In this document: positions 45,690 through 56,635 of the stretch, in pieces
Numbering within the stretch: the stretch's first letter is position 1
How the letters are laid out: the number at the start of each line of letters is the position of its first letter
From: Collariella sp. IMI 366227
Taxonomy: Eukaryota > Ascomycota > Sordariomycetes > Sordariales > Chaetomiaceae
Direction: 5' to 3'
DNA length: 64,000 nt
Assembly (NCBI GenBank): GCA_027946355.1
Contig: JAPEUS010000029.1
Location: forward strand, 1-64,000
Notes under the pieces: generated by a model
Told to the model about the DNA's origin: nothing
Databases searched by the model: none
What the model saw: the letters and a program-made list of their open reading frames with translations, nothing else
Made by a program: the position numbers and the translations under genes

Positions 45690-46782
45690 ACCAGGAATTG
45701 ACGAGAGAAATCCAGAACCCCACTTCTCCTGAGAGCAAAACTGGCTTTCTAATGAGGCAATGCCGTATCACTAGGTGGTTGTCGGTGAGGAGGCCACCCT
45801 TGTGGTACCATTCACGATGGCTCTCCACGACCGAGAAGCACGATGAGAAGACGATTGTTCGCGATGTCTGTGTTCTCGACGGTGGAGCAAACGGCACATT
45901 CTCAGCGGTCCGGCTACGCGACGCATCCCGTTGATCAAGTTCAATTCCCCGCTGCCCGCTGCAAATGTCTTCGTAAATTTCTCAATCGGCAAGCGGTCAA
46001 CTTCTCTCCGAGAGACCCATCCGAGGCATTAGGCAGATATGCCGCCCAGCTTGCACGATATCCCTCCCTCGACAATGGATCCGACTTGCCTCTTCCCCTC
46101 CCCGAGGATCTTGCTCTTCCGTTTGGTGAATCCGTGAAGAAATACGAACTTGGCCCTATCATCTTTCTGGCATCAAAGCACTGCCAGGGCTTCGGGAACC
46201 TCCTCGCTCGGCCGACTCTATGTCATGAAGAACTTTGGCCCAATCGCTCTCCAGGTTTTTTAACCGGCTTCCTCGTCCCCTGAAACCAACCTGTTCAGCC
46301 AGTTCCAACACAACTCATGGTGGACCCTTCTCATCCACAACTCAGGTCTCCCTGAAAGCCATCAGTTCACAAACCTCACCGCTGGAAACCCCTCACAACC
46401 TACCCACTTTACACACCAACTACGAATTACCACAACGGGAATAGCACATACCCTTAACCTGAGATACGGCAGCCCCCATCCCTTACCCAGTTCCTAGGTT
46501 TTGGACAGCGTGAGAGAGAGCCTCAACCTATTGTACGAAGCCTCACGGGAATTGTTCAGACCCTGCAGCAGCCCCAAAATTTTCAAGATGGTCTTATTTG
46601 CATCACACAGCCCGTTTGGCATGACTGTTCTTGTCTCGGCTATTAACCAGGGGTTTTATCAGAGGCTACAGAGGTTGAATGGTCACAGGAATACACTCTG
46701 AACTGGGGCCGCGTTTCAAGCTCATGGTGCGTCGTTGCTTTGGGAATATACTGATGGGCTTTTGAGGAGGTATTTCCTCTAG
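45690..46782 (+). pseudogene. Flavin amine-oxidase-like gene (beta-cyclopiazonate dehydrogenase-like), degraded
   Basis: Fragments of one FAD enzyme follow in order but in several frames. The dinucleotide-binding start is VRDVCVLDGGANGTFSAVRL (about 45870-45930), with the normal GGGASG changed. After a gap where about 100 residues should be, LPLPEDLALPFGESVKKYEL and GFGNLLARPTL (46085-46220) follow. Next come LFASHSPFGMTVLVSAINQG and FYQRLQRLNGHRNTL (about 46590-46700). After an in-frame TGA the end reads TGAAFQAHGASLLWEYTDGL up to TAG 46782. The internal deletion, altered FAD motif, frame changes and stop make a pseudogene more likely than sequencing error alone. The TGA replaces a conserved Trp (TGG to TGA), as RIP would do. 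Confidence 0.72.
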
Positions 46783-47218
46783 ATGAAGTGAATGTGATGG
46801 TTGGCATGGTTTCAAGGTTGGTTAGTTGGGGCAAGTAAGCTCAACAACTAACGGACATCCGAGTTTGCTGATGACTCGGTGTTCTTAAAGGCGAAGTTGT
46901 TGACCCCCTGCTGTCTGTTCGTTTTATTGAGAATGATAGAATTTCGATGGTTTACCGCAGATTTGTAAAGGAGACGTTGCGGGGAGGAAGTTTTTTGCGT
47001 ATCATTTGTCCTAAGGAAGCTTGTGCACCGGATTTCTTGAGATTCAAGCGACGGAAACTAAGGGAAGAAGAGGGGCGAGCTCTTTTGCCCCGGCGCTTTC
47101 TTACTTGGGCACTAATTACTCGTTGCTGCCAGCGGCAACGGAACTAACATAACCACCAAGCGAGTGAGAGACAGCATCACCACATCAAGCAACTGCATCT
47201 ATCCAGCTGTGGTTGTTC
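46783..47218. other. Intergenic region
   Basis: Nothing was recognised in these 436 nt. Confidence 0.5.
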
Positions 47219-50200
47219 TCACCCATGCTGAAACCCCCGATAATGCCCCCCCACATTCTCATCCGCCTCCATCCGTCCCCCATTACCCATCATCCCAAGC
47301 CCGACTTCCCAGGGCCCCCTCTCAAACTGAGGTGCAAAGGTATTGAAGTCGACGGGAGGGCCTGACGTGAAGAAATGGTCCTCGACGAATCCCGAATCGT
47401 CGTGGGATGTGTGTGAAAGGGAGGTGTGTGGAAGGGGCGGAAGGGAGGTGTGTGGGACGGCAGTAACAAAGCTTGTACCGCCGTTGTCAAAGTTTCCGGT
47501 TGTGAAGTTGTGCTCGAGTCCAGCTGTGACTTGCGAGGCGTGATAGGCAGTGGGCTGGCTGAAGCTGTACCCCATCGTGCTCGGTGTGTCGGGGAGGAAG
47601 CTCATCGACGCTACGGACGCTTCGCGGGTGGGGAGCTCGCTGCCTCTTGCTTCCCACATCCGGAAGGCTTTCTGCAGCGCGTCTTCGAGAACCCGCGGGA
47701 TGGCTTCCATCGCCAGTCCGTCTTGGGCTTGCAGGTGTCTGCCGACATGCTCTTCGGCGGTTCTGGTGAAGAGCCCGGGCATCTCGTTGAGAAGGAAGTG
47801 TTGGAAATTGAGGCTTGTATGGGACTCGGAGGATGGGGGTGCCAGATCCTCTGCTACCTCAGCGTCTGGTGTGGTGTTAGCTAAGTGTCCCATGCCAGAC
47901 TCACGGAGAGCGGCTGATGATGCACTTACAAGGCGATGGGATCTCCTGATTGGGAAAAAGAAGCCGGTAAATGTCCCTCCATTTCTCTTCGTCCGTCTGT
48001 CGCCGCGTGGTGTGCTTCCTCGACTTCAGCTGCTTCTCCTGATAAGAGGTGATGTCGCTGGGGGGGCTAATATCCAAGACCTCGCAGCCTCCGAGTGACA
48101 TTTCATGATCGGCCAGTCCCTTTGCATCAGTAAAAGTCCGCTTGCATCTCGGGCAATGCGTCTTGTAATGTCGTCGGTAAAGGTGCTCCCTAGTTAAAGT
48201 CAGTCTTGTTTAAAAGGCAAGCGATAGTGGGAACATACTTCAGCCTGGAGATTGTCGACCACGACCGGATGGCACACACTTCGTGATCATTGATGTTGTA
48301 CGTGTGCGGGTCGTGCTTCCGGAAAGGGCATGCGAACCTCTTGACTGACCCAGGGCTGCATCTGGACTGGGAGGACGGCGGGCGCAATCCCTCACCCTCT
48401 TCGTCGTCCTCTTCCTCCTCATTGAACCATCGGCCACTTGGACGAAGCCCTTTGCTTTGATGCTGCCGTGGGGCAGTTTTGCGCACGCGTCCGGAAGTAT
48501 CTCGAAGTTGAGAAGGATCGCCGCTTCTCCCGCCCACGCAATGGCGGATCAGTGCATCCCACTCATTGTTGTACCGAGCCCATAGCCTCCCCATGCCATC
48601 ATCAACTGTCCGCTTCAAGCCAGCGTTCCATGCCTTCGTTGCCGCAGAGCCACCACCGAGGCCAAGCCCAGAGTCTGGTTCCGAAAGACTGTCATCAGAC
48701 AGCGTTTCCCCATTGCTGTCGCGAAACCCCTGCGAGCCGTCCGGGGTCCAAGCCGATAGCGTGCTTGAGCTTGTGTGAGGCCTAAGTGAGGAACCTGTGT
48801 CAATTGCCGATAGCAAGGTCCCCTTTCCAATGATCCCTGACCGATGCTCTGCCGAACGACCCCGAGAGCGTGGCTGACACTCCAGTGACTGCGGGATTGA
48901 GGGCGAAGGGTTGCAGAAGAACGGTAACCTCGGGGCAGTGCCCTGTTCTTGCGCCCCGAACTCTGCGCCAGCATTACTGGCCTTTCCGAGGTTGCGGGCG
49001 CTATCAATGCGACGGAGGGCACCCTGTTTAAGGGGTTGCAAAGGATTGGGGCGGTTAAGTTCTGGTGGACAGTAGTTGAGGGTCCTCTTGGGTAGCACTG
49101 GGGTCGCAGCACTGAATCTACCGGCTGCGAAGAAGTCGAAGAGAACTGCCGCGGGGCAGGGAATGGGGTGATGGGAGAAACGACATCGTCCACCTCTTCA
49201 AGGAAACCCGGGTACTGCCGAGGTGCAGGCTGGATGGTGTTCTGTGCTGGTGGCCCTGACTTAATGTCGGGGGTTCGCAGGTACAGTTTGTTGACCAAGT
49301 CGCTCACGTTGCCCTCAAGCCTAATCTGAGCACTAGCGTAGGCTGCTGATGCCATATCGTCAGGTGTTCTCTTTCCGTTTGTGAAGAACTCGAGCATATC
49401 CTGCAAAGACTGAGGCTCGTTGCCATCTGCAGATCGACCAGTTGCCCTGGAGTCCCACAGAAAACGGAGCTTTGAACCCCGGGCGCGCTCATCTCTGCTA
49501 ACCAAGCCCGCCCAGGCTGTTGCCACCAGAGGCTGATGGAGCAACCCCTCAATCACCCGAGTATGTTGCCATTCAGCCTTCTCTTTCCCCTCATCATAAT
49601 GTCGGCCGACATGCTCCAGATAGTCGTTCCGAGAAGTGATGGAAGCGGCGCAAAACCCACAGCCCCATGCACTTCGGATGGCGGCCGAGGGGACAGGAGG
49701 TACAGTGCTTGGGGGGCTCTTGTTGCCATGCTGTCGTTCGAGATGCGCAGACAGAAGAGCGGCGCCGGGAAACACTTCCAGGCAGCCGGTACAACGATGA
49801 TGTTCTCCCCTGTCATGATCCTCAAGCTCATGGAGCTTCCAGTCCACTTTCGTCTCAAACGTGGCCTCGCAGAAAGTGCACCAATAGCGACGCTCGGAGG
49901 GAAAGCTGTTTTTGCGATGCTCGTGATATGTCGGGCTGGTGGCTGAGATTGGTGATTCGAACAGAGATTGGGGCATCGAGAACCGTGTCGAGGCTGTTGA
50001 CGCCCTCACAGAAAAAGATACTGGGAGTCACAGAGTCTCTGCTGGTCGAGGCAAACGAGACCCTCGAACCCATGAACAGCTCATCCCCCACGGCTGGGTC
50101 ACCCTGAGGGACCGTGTCAACCGTACGTTTAGCGTCAGACCAGGGATGCTGAGCCGGGGTAGAAACAAGAGGCTTAGGACCTTCAAAAATTTGTCCCGGC

Positions 50201-50280
50201 TTCTCCGAGGTTGAGGTCCCGGTATTCCTCTGGGCATCGTCGGGAGTCTGCGGGTCCATGTTGACGACGGAGGAGGACAA
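47219..50280 (-). CDS. C2H2 zinc-finger protein, two apparent 1-nt frame breaks
   Basis: This is a large fungal C2H2 protein, probably a transcription factor. The N-terminus (50280 or Met at 50259) leads to RFSMPQSLFESPISATSP, the finger-like YWCTFCEATFETKVDWKLHE and the pair HHRCTGCLEVFPGAALLSAH. After about 350 variable residues comes the conserved block KRFACPFRKHDPHTYNINDH, CAIRSWSTISRLK joined across intron 48190-48238 to EHLYRRHYKTHCPRC, then CEVLDISPPSDIT and RQTDEEKWRDIYRLLFP. Intron 47866-47929 precedes the last exon, which ends at 47219. The frame must change by one base near 50005-50015 (after the T5 run in PSIFF, before VRASTASTRF) and near 49125-49140 (before AAGRFSAATPVLPKR). 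Both are probably sequence errors, since conserved regions on either side are intact. Confidence 0.8.
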
Positions 50281-51633
50281 GGGATGGCAGGGAAAAGGTG
50301 AAGTTGATGGCTGCCAGAATAGGCTGTTCTAATTGAGAACCGGGGTGAAAGGAGGTTTTTATGGTCGAACTGCCGCAAGTGTCAGGCCAGGGGTCAAGAG
50401 TTGAAGGTCTTGGTGTCACCATGGGCGCTGTCGGGACGTTACGTGTCTCCAAAAGGAACATCCGCAACTGCGAGAGGCAGCCATATTGGACATTGTTCGC
50501 AGCCGTTATATGACGTCGTCATGGTGGTGCCCACAAGGCTGAAGGGGTCGTCAAGGGTCGTTCATCGCAGCTGCGCACAACTTTTAGGGGTTGAGATTGG
50601 CTTTGCCTATCGCGGAACGGCTGACGGACGGGAGGGGAAAGGTGCCGAACAGCTGGAACGCGATCCGAGGGTCTTTTTGGTTTGCTGATTGGACGAGAAT
50701 ACTTGTTCAGGGACAGCCCAATCACAGCAGCATCCCACGATGTCTCTTCCCAACCTGTCGCTTGGTGATGATGACTCCTGGAAGCAGACGACTCCTTTTC
50801 CATGCTTCGAGTCATCCCGAGGCCCTGGTCCGGGGTATTTCCCGACACCGCATCCAAAATTTCGATGTCTTGGGTCCCGTCAGCTTGATTCAAGCCCTTT
50901 CTTTTGGAGACCTAACGCAGAGAAATCGGCAGACAACTCGGGTCAGATCCGATGTCAGCTTCTCGGAACCTTTTTTCCTTTCGAACGAGAACCAGATAGC
51001 AGATCAAAACTACGGGGATACAGGTACCCAAGAACGCTCAAGAACCCTAGTTACCCTGATGATCCCTTCTTGACTGATGAACTGCAAGGGACAAGGAGAA
51101 GAATGGGACATGGAGGAGGATCGCGTCAACTGGGCAGAGTACGACTGGACATCGAGACGTTGTCATTGGGCCCCGCCATCGTGATGGAGCAGGGAAACGA
51201 GTGGTAGGGCTGAGACAACGGTCCCAAATCTCGTTGGTTGGATGCCGAGGAGCGGGACGGGAGGATGGGCCGATGGGATGGTTGTGCTTGTCCAATCCAT
51301 TTCGGATTTTGGAGCCTGTCAAGGACAGATGAGGGGAAAGTTGGAGAGAAAAGTGAATGCCAGCTGCCTTTAGCACGACAGCTGGCAACAGATGGGCATC
51401 CATTTCCTTGGACAGTGGGCCCCGCCAAGATTTCAGCACCCCACATGGCCAGTGCGCAAGCTAACTCGCCGCAAAAATTTCGAAAACTTCAGAGTCGGGA
51501 AAAATTATTGAGGAAGCGTCAACCCGCGTTATCGACACCGGAGGCCATCACGAATTGTGCAAGGTCGACTTGCCGCCAACACCCCGGATACACTCTACCG
51601 CCTTCCCAGTACTCGATTTCGCAGCCGGTCAAA
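50281..51633. other. Divergent intergenic region upstream of NOP56
   Basis: This is 1.35 kb between divergent genes. Frames at 50591-51073 and 50689-51207 overlap on the same strand and show no family features. It holds the 5' flanks of both genes. Confidence 0.5.
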
Positions 51634-53234
51634 ATGGTGTTGGTCAATTACCTGCTCTTCGAGAGCGCCGTCGGCTTCTCTCTCTTTGAGGTTGTCCACC
51701 AGGCCGACACCGTTGGTCTGGAATTGCCCGAGGTCAAGGATGCGATGAAGAGCCTCGACAAGTTTGGCAAGATGGTTCAGCTTCGCAGCTTTAACCCCCT
51801 GGACGTAAGTCGCGGAATAAAGCCGTGTCACGACTGCCATGCGCGTGCCTCCCATCACAGTCCCGTCGACTAACGCCTTACAGTTCCGCCGCCCATGGTC
51901 TGGAAGCCATCAACCTCGTCTCCGAGGGTATCATGCCCGACCACCTCAAGAACACCCTCGAACTCAACCTGCCGCAGACCAGCGGGAAGAAGAGCAAGAT
52001 CGTGCTGGGCGTCGTCGACAAGAGGATAGCCGGTGAGATCAGCTCGACGTTCCCCGGCGTCCAGTGCGAGTCCGCCGACACGTCCGAGGTCGTCGCTGCG
52101 CTCCTCCGTGGCATCCGCCTTCACGCCGGCAAGCTGCTCAAGGGCCTGCAAGAAGGCGACATCAACCGCGCCCAGCTTGGTCTCGGTCATGCCTACTCGC
52201 GCGCCAAGGTCAAGTTCAGCGTCCACAAGAACGACAACCACATCATCCAGGGCATTGCCACCCTTGATGCGCTCGACAAGGGCATCAACCAGGGCGCCAT
52301 GCGCGTGAGGGAGTGGTATGGCTGGCACTTCCCCGAGCTCATCCGTATTGTGTCCGACAACGGCACCTACGCCAAGCTCGTCATTGCCATTGGCAACAAG
52401 ACCACGCTCAACGACGAGAGCGTTGACGACCTTGCCAACATCATCAACCAGGACCAGGACAAGGCCCAGGCCATCGTCCAGGCCGCCAAGGTTTCCATGG
52501 GCCAGGACATCAGCGAGACCGACCTGGCCATGGTCAAGGACCTCGCCTCCAACGTCTCCAAGATGGCCGACTACCGTCGCATCCTTGCCGAGTCGCTCGA
52601 CAAGAAGATGGGCGATGTCGCCCCCAACCTGCAGGTCATCCTCGGCACCCCCGTTGCCGCTCGCCTGATCTCTCACGCTGGCTCCCTGACCAACCTCGCC
52701 AAGTACCCTGCCTCGACCCTCCAGATCCTCGGCGCCGAGAAGGCCCTGTTCCGTGCTCTCAAGACCAAGGGTGCCACCCCCAAGTATGGTCTTCTGTACC
52801 AGAGCTCTTTCATTGGCCGTGCCGGCCCCAAGGTCAAGGGCCGCATCTCGCGTTACCTCGCCAACAAGTGCTCCATCGCCAGCCGTATCGACAACTTCTC
52901 CGAGAAGCCCACCAAGCGCTTCGGTGAGGTCATGCGCGACCAGCTTGAGCAGCGTCTTGAGTGGTACGCTAAGGGCACCAAGCCCATGAAGAACATCGAC
53001 GCCATGGACAAGGCCATCAAGGCCGTGCTTGAGGACGGTGACGACATGGACATTGACGAGGAGATGATCGACCACCCCGCGCCGGCCAAGGAGAAGAAGG
53101 AGAAGAAGGAAAAGAAGGAGAAGAAGGAAAAGAAGGACAAGAAGCGGAAGAGCATCAGCGCCGAGGACGTCGAGATGGCGGATGCCGACGGTGAGAAGAA
53201 GAAGAAGAAGAGAAAGTCGGTGGCCGCCGAGTAG
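51634..53234 (+). CDS. NOP56: Nucleolar protein Nop56 (box C/D snoRNP core)
   Basis: Nop56 is an essential core protein of box C/D snoRNPs that guide rRNA 2'-O-methylation. Exon 1 (51634-51804) encodes VNYLLFESAVGFSLFEV through QLRSFNPLD. Exon 2 starts at 51884 after a strong branch site/acceptor (CTAACGCCTTACAG). It carries the NOP domain (GLGHAYSRAKVKFSVHKNDN, REWYGWHFPEL, SMGQDISETD, ARLISHAGSLTNLAKYPAST, ILGAEKALFRALK, GRISRYLANKCSIASRIDN) and a Lys/Glu tail. YLLFE at the start and the overall length (about 506) fit Nop56 rather than Nop58. With this splice site the frame is off by one base; a surplus C in the C5 run at the end of exon 1 would explain it. Using the weaker acceptor ending at 51860 keeps the frame but inserts SRRLTPYS. 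Confidence 0.93.
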
Positions 53235-53651
53235 CCGGTCACATCTAGTGCTTGCTATGCTGGTTGGTGTCTTTCGTTTTCTCTTGGTTGGTCTTCGCTC
53301 TGCTTTCTTGGAGTTTGTGTGTGGGTCTTGGGGTTGGGCAAACGGAGTTTGGGTTGTGTGTCTAGACGCCTTCTTCTCCAGTGGGATGTATCATACCAGA
53401 GCATGGAATGGAAACAGTAAAATTTGCCTGTTCGGTTCTTTGAGAACCTGTTTCATATGCGTGCATTCGAGAAGAAGGTCAAGTAACCCGCCATAGCTGT
53501 GAACGTCAATTTACACGAGAAACCCGAAGCTCCTAACCATGCCATATGCTGAGCCAGTTGGTCTCAAAACGCCAACGCCAATTGAAAATGTCCACCGAAC
53601 AATATCCTCTTCCCAACAATGCTCCCAAAAACTGCCGCACACACCGCTCGC

Positions 53652-54628
53652 TCATGCGCCCTCACTACCAAACTCCTTAGTCCACTCCTCGTTCCGGGTC
53701 AGATCGGAACTGGACACCGTTGGCCTGCTAGCCTTGATAGCCCTGATAAAGTCCTTCTTCTCGACGAGAGGCTCAAGCAGCTGCTCCGATGCCACCTTCT
53801 CCCATGTCATCTCGATCGCCTCCGGGTCGCCTGGTGAGCATGGAGTGAGCTTCTCCTGACCATCGACCGTTACCTATCCGCAGTTAGTACATCAATAGCC
53901 GGGGAGATGGACAGGACTGCGCAGCCATACCTTCTTAAAATGCGTCGCCTGCTGAATCTTCCGCACAGGCTGCATCAGCGCGTCCTGCACCACGATACTA
54001 ACATCCGACCCGGAGTATCCCTCCGACGCCTTGGCCAGCTCGCGGAAGTCCTCGCTCTTGAGCGCCGTATTGGTGTCGCCCACGGCCAGCTTGAACATGG
54101 TGGTGCGCGCGGCCAGGTCGGGCAGGCTGATGTGCACGCGCCGTTGGAAGCGCCGGCGGATGGCCGCATCCAGCTGCCATGGGATGTTGGTCGCGCCCAG
54201 AATCAGCACGCCCTTGCTGTCCTTGCCCACGCCGTCCATCTGCACGAGCATTTCCGTCTTGATGCGCCGCGAGGCTTCCGACTCGCCCTCGCCGCGGGGG
54301 CCGCACAAAGCGTCGATCTCGTCGATGAAGATGATGGACGGCTTGTTCTCGCGCGCCAGTTGGCGCCCACCATCCCAGGCTTCTTGCGCTTGGCCTCGCT
54401 GTCCGATAGGTGCGCTTTGAGCTTCTCCGCGCGGTCCATGTACTCGCCCGTCTTGGCGCGAATCATTTCCTTGGATTTCGGGTTCTTTTCCCATTTGAGC
54501 GCAAGCATGAAGAGCTCGAGGGACTGGTAGTAGAGCTGGTAGGCCTTGTCGTATTGCGCCGCATTGTCGGCATCGATGGCGAGGCGGACCTGTTTGATTG
54601 CCCGGTCGAGGAAGTCGGTGTTGGACAT
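53652..54628 (-). CDS. VPS4: Vps4-type AAA ATPase lacking the segment with Walker A
   Basis: Vps4 disassembles ESCRT-III on endosomes. The N-terminal MIT domain is complete (residues 1-75: DFLDRAIKQVRLAIDADNAA, YQLYYQSLELFMLALKWEKN), followed by the linker SEAKRKKPGMVGAN. Immediately after, at 54357-54361, the sequence jumps in another frame to ARENKPSIIFIDEIDALCGP (Walker B), GATNIPWQLDAAIRRRFQRR and the small AAA domain. After intron 53874-53930 (57 nt) it continues TVDGQEKLTPCSPGDPEAIE to the stop at 53652. Compared with the roughly 430-residue family, about 120-130 residues are missing, including the GPPGTGKS P-loop. What remains adds up to 307 codons and the junction is out of frame. This is either a real deletion or an assembly error; everything outside the junction looks under normal constraint. 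Confidence 0.9.
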
Positions 54629-55211
54629 GGTGGGCGACGGGTTGGTTTGGGGTTGTTGGTTGTGGTATTGTGGTGTGGGTGGGAGAGGTGGGTGGTGGTG
54701 TTGTTTGGGTTGGGAAGTTGGTTTTTGAGGGGCGGCGGGTGGTAGGGCAATTCGGCGCGGGGTGAATGTCGTCGCAATGGCCAGGCAGAAGAATTAGAGT
54801 CGCCGGGTTCCGCCGCGTTCGTGGCTGTGGTGAGTTGTTTAAATTACCTGGGCTTGGGTGGGTGCGCCAGCGAGAGTGGTGGTGGTGAGGCAAGTTGCTT
54901 CAGGAAGCGGTTCGACGACCAAGGATCGTGGTTGCCCCAGGAAGCAGGAGCGCGGGGCTGACGCCACTGTTTGGCTGGCGGGGTGGACTCTGTCTGTTAA
55001 GGATTAACGTAGCAACCCGCCCATGGTGCTAACAGCCAACTTCAGGCACCCAGAAAATCAACTGCGGAGCTCCCCTCAACACCTCAGCCAAGTAAACCAC
55101 GAGACGCCTGCCTAAAACGGACCGGAGCTGGGCAAAGCTTGATTTTGAGACGCGTCATCCCAGAAGAGTCCTTGACATTTCAATTCATCAGCCATTCGAA
55201 GTGTGGCTAAA
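54629..55211. promoter_or_regulatory. Divergent intergenic region (VPS4 / prefoldin-6)
   Basis: These 583 nt between divergent start codons hold both promoters. The VPS4 side is rich in GT on the plus strand. No TATA box is obvious. Confidence 0.5.
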
Positions 55212-55755
55212 ATGGCGGACCTCCAGGCCAAGCTCCAAGCCCTATCTGAGGACTACACCAAGCTGCAACAAGGTACGTACTGTCTGGATGCTTACCCCTG
55301 ATGTTTCTGCTCGAGCATCACTGACACGGCTCTCCAGAACTCCAGGATACTGTTCAGTCTAGGCAAAAGCTCGAGGCTCAGAGGCAGGAAAATCTGGGAG
55401 TCCAAGAGGTGCGACCCATCTCACCAAGCAAACTGGAAAGGGATATCCTAACTGAGGTTCCAGGAATTCGCCAAGCTGAAGGAGGGCGAGACCATTTACA
55501 AGCTTATCGGCCCCATTCTGCTCAAGCAGGACCAGACGGATGCGGAGAGCACGGTCAATGGTCGGTTAGAGTTCATCAACAAGGAGATGTAAGTGCCATG
55601 CCCCCCTCTTTGTGAAGGGTGGCGCTGACAGTCACAGCACCCGGTTGGAGGGACACATCAAGGAGAGCCAGGGCAAGATGGAGAAGAAGAAGAACGAGAT
55701 CATTCAGCTTCAGACCAGCGCTCAGGCTGCGGCCGGCCAGGCTGTCAAGGCATGA
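55212..55755 (+). CDS. YKE2: Prefoldin subunit 6 (beta-type)
   Basis: Prefoldin 6 is part of the hexamer that hands nascent actin and tubulin to the CCT chaperonin. Four exons: 55212-55272, 55338-55408, 55464-55588 and 55638-55755, giving 124 residues. All phases agree. The protein starts MADLQAKLQALSEDYTKLQQ and has the beta-prefoldin hallmark KLIGPILLKQD between two long coiled-coil helices (VQSRQKLEAQRQENLGVQEE; IKESQGKMEKKKNEIIQLQ). The length is typical of the family. Intron density is high, as in other filamentous fungal copies. Confidence 0.94.
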
Positions 55756-55907
55756 TGTTGCTTCAACAAGCACCCTCAGAAACTGGACAAGCGTGATTTG
55801 ACACATTATCAATTACCCCAAGATACCCAGCGCCATCTACCGATCTACCCAAAATACCGATGCCTCATGTCACGTCTATCTCGTCTCCTCCCTCTCCCTA
55901 CCCGCCC

Positions 55908-56635
55908 TCAGTTCAGCGCCATGATCGTGAACCCCCAAGGCAGACCCATATTCTTGCACGGCCGATCACTAACCCACTGCACGCTATCATTCAAGAGATC
56001 CGTCCCATCCGGCAGCGGCAGCGTTTCAGCATAATGCCTGTCCTCCCGCTCATCCATCGCCTTCACCACAAATTCCACCATACCCTCCCTACTATGACAA
56101 TGGCTCAACAGCGCGCTATGCCCAATCTTCTCCAGCACTCTCCCGCGCTGCTCACTTTCCGCAAACAACTGCAGCTCCCTCGCCAGCAGATTTGCCGAGA
56201 CCACGGGGCCGGCACTGCGCAGCCGGCGGAAGACGAGCACCATCCCAGCCACGGCCTGCACGTACAGGGAAATCTTATCGTGGTCGTCGAGCCCGGCGAT
56301 GATGCGGACCGATTTCTCGGTGACGAAGCCCAGCGAGGCGGTGTCGAAGGTGGCGGTCAGGATGCGCTCGAGCGTGGAGGGGGAGGAAAGGACGCTGTAG
56401 TAGTCGTCGAGGGCGAAGATGGATTGGATTTTGGTGAAACATTGGTTGAGGAGGGTGAAGAGGCAGGTGTTGGAGGGAATGGAGGGGTGGTTGTGGGTGA
56501 GGGTGATAAGAGATATGGCGGCGGAGATGCTCTCTGGAAGGGGTTAGTGAGGGAGGGGGGGTTAGTGAGAGGGGAGAGGTTACCCTGGCATTGGAGGGTT
56601 GCCGGGCGGGCGTAGGAGTCGTTGAAGGTGGCCAT
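55908..56635 (-). CDS. Hypothetical protein
   Basis: Exon 1 (56584-56635, MATFNDSYARPATLQCQG) and exon 2 (55908-56533) are joined by a 50-nt intron with two CACTAACC branch-like sites and a CTTCCAG acceptor; the product has 225 residues. It is mostly helical: ISAAISLITLTHNHP, CLFTLLNQCFTKIQSIFALD, AVAGMVLVFRRLRSAGP. The segment REGMVEFVVKAMDEREDRHY and the end MGLPWGFTIMALN look well ordered. No signal peptide, membrane span or catalytic motif is visible, and I do not recognise the family. The clean splice pattern and phase support a real gene. It is convergent with prefoldin-6, 152 nt apart. Confidence 0.7.

Noticed and set aside
50591..51207. Overlapping open frames upstream of NOP56
   Set aside because: Two overlapping frames on the same strand without start context or family similarity; best read as intergenic.
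51870..53075. Minus-strand open frame of 401 codons
   Set aside because: It lies exactly antisense to NOP56 and is a by-product of its GC-rich third codon positions; it has no family features.
54629..54893. N-terminal extension of the VPS4 C-terminal frame
   Set aside because: The His/Pro/Asn-rich leader is out-of-frame reading of the VPS4 5' flank and MIT region; the MIT frame starting at 54628 is clearly the real one.
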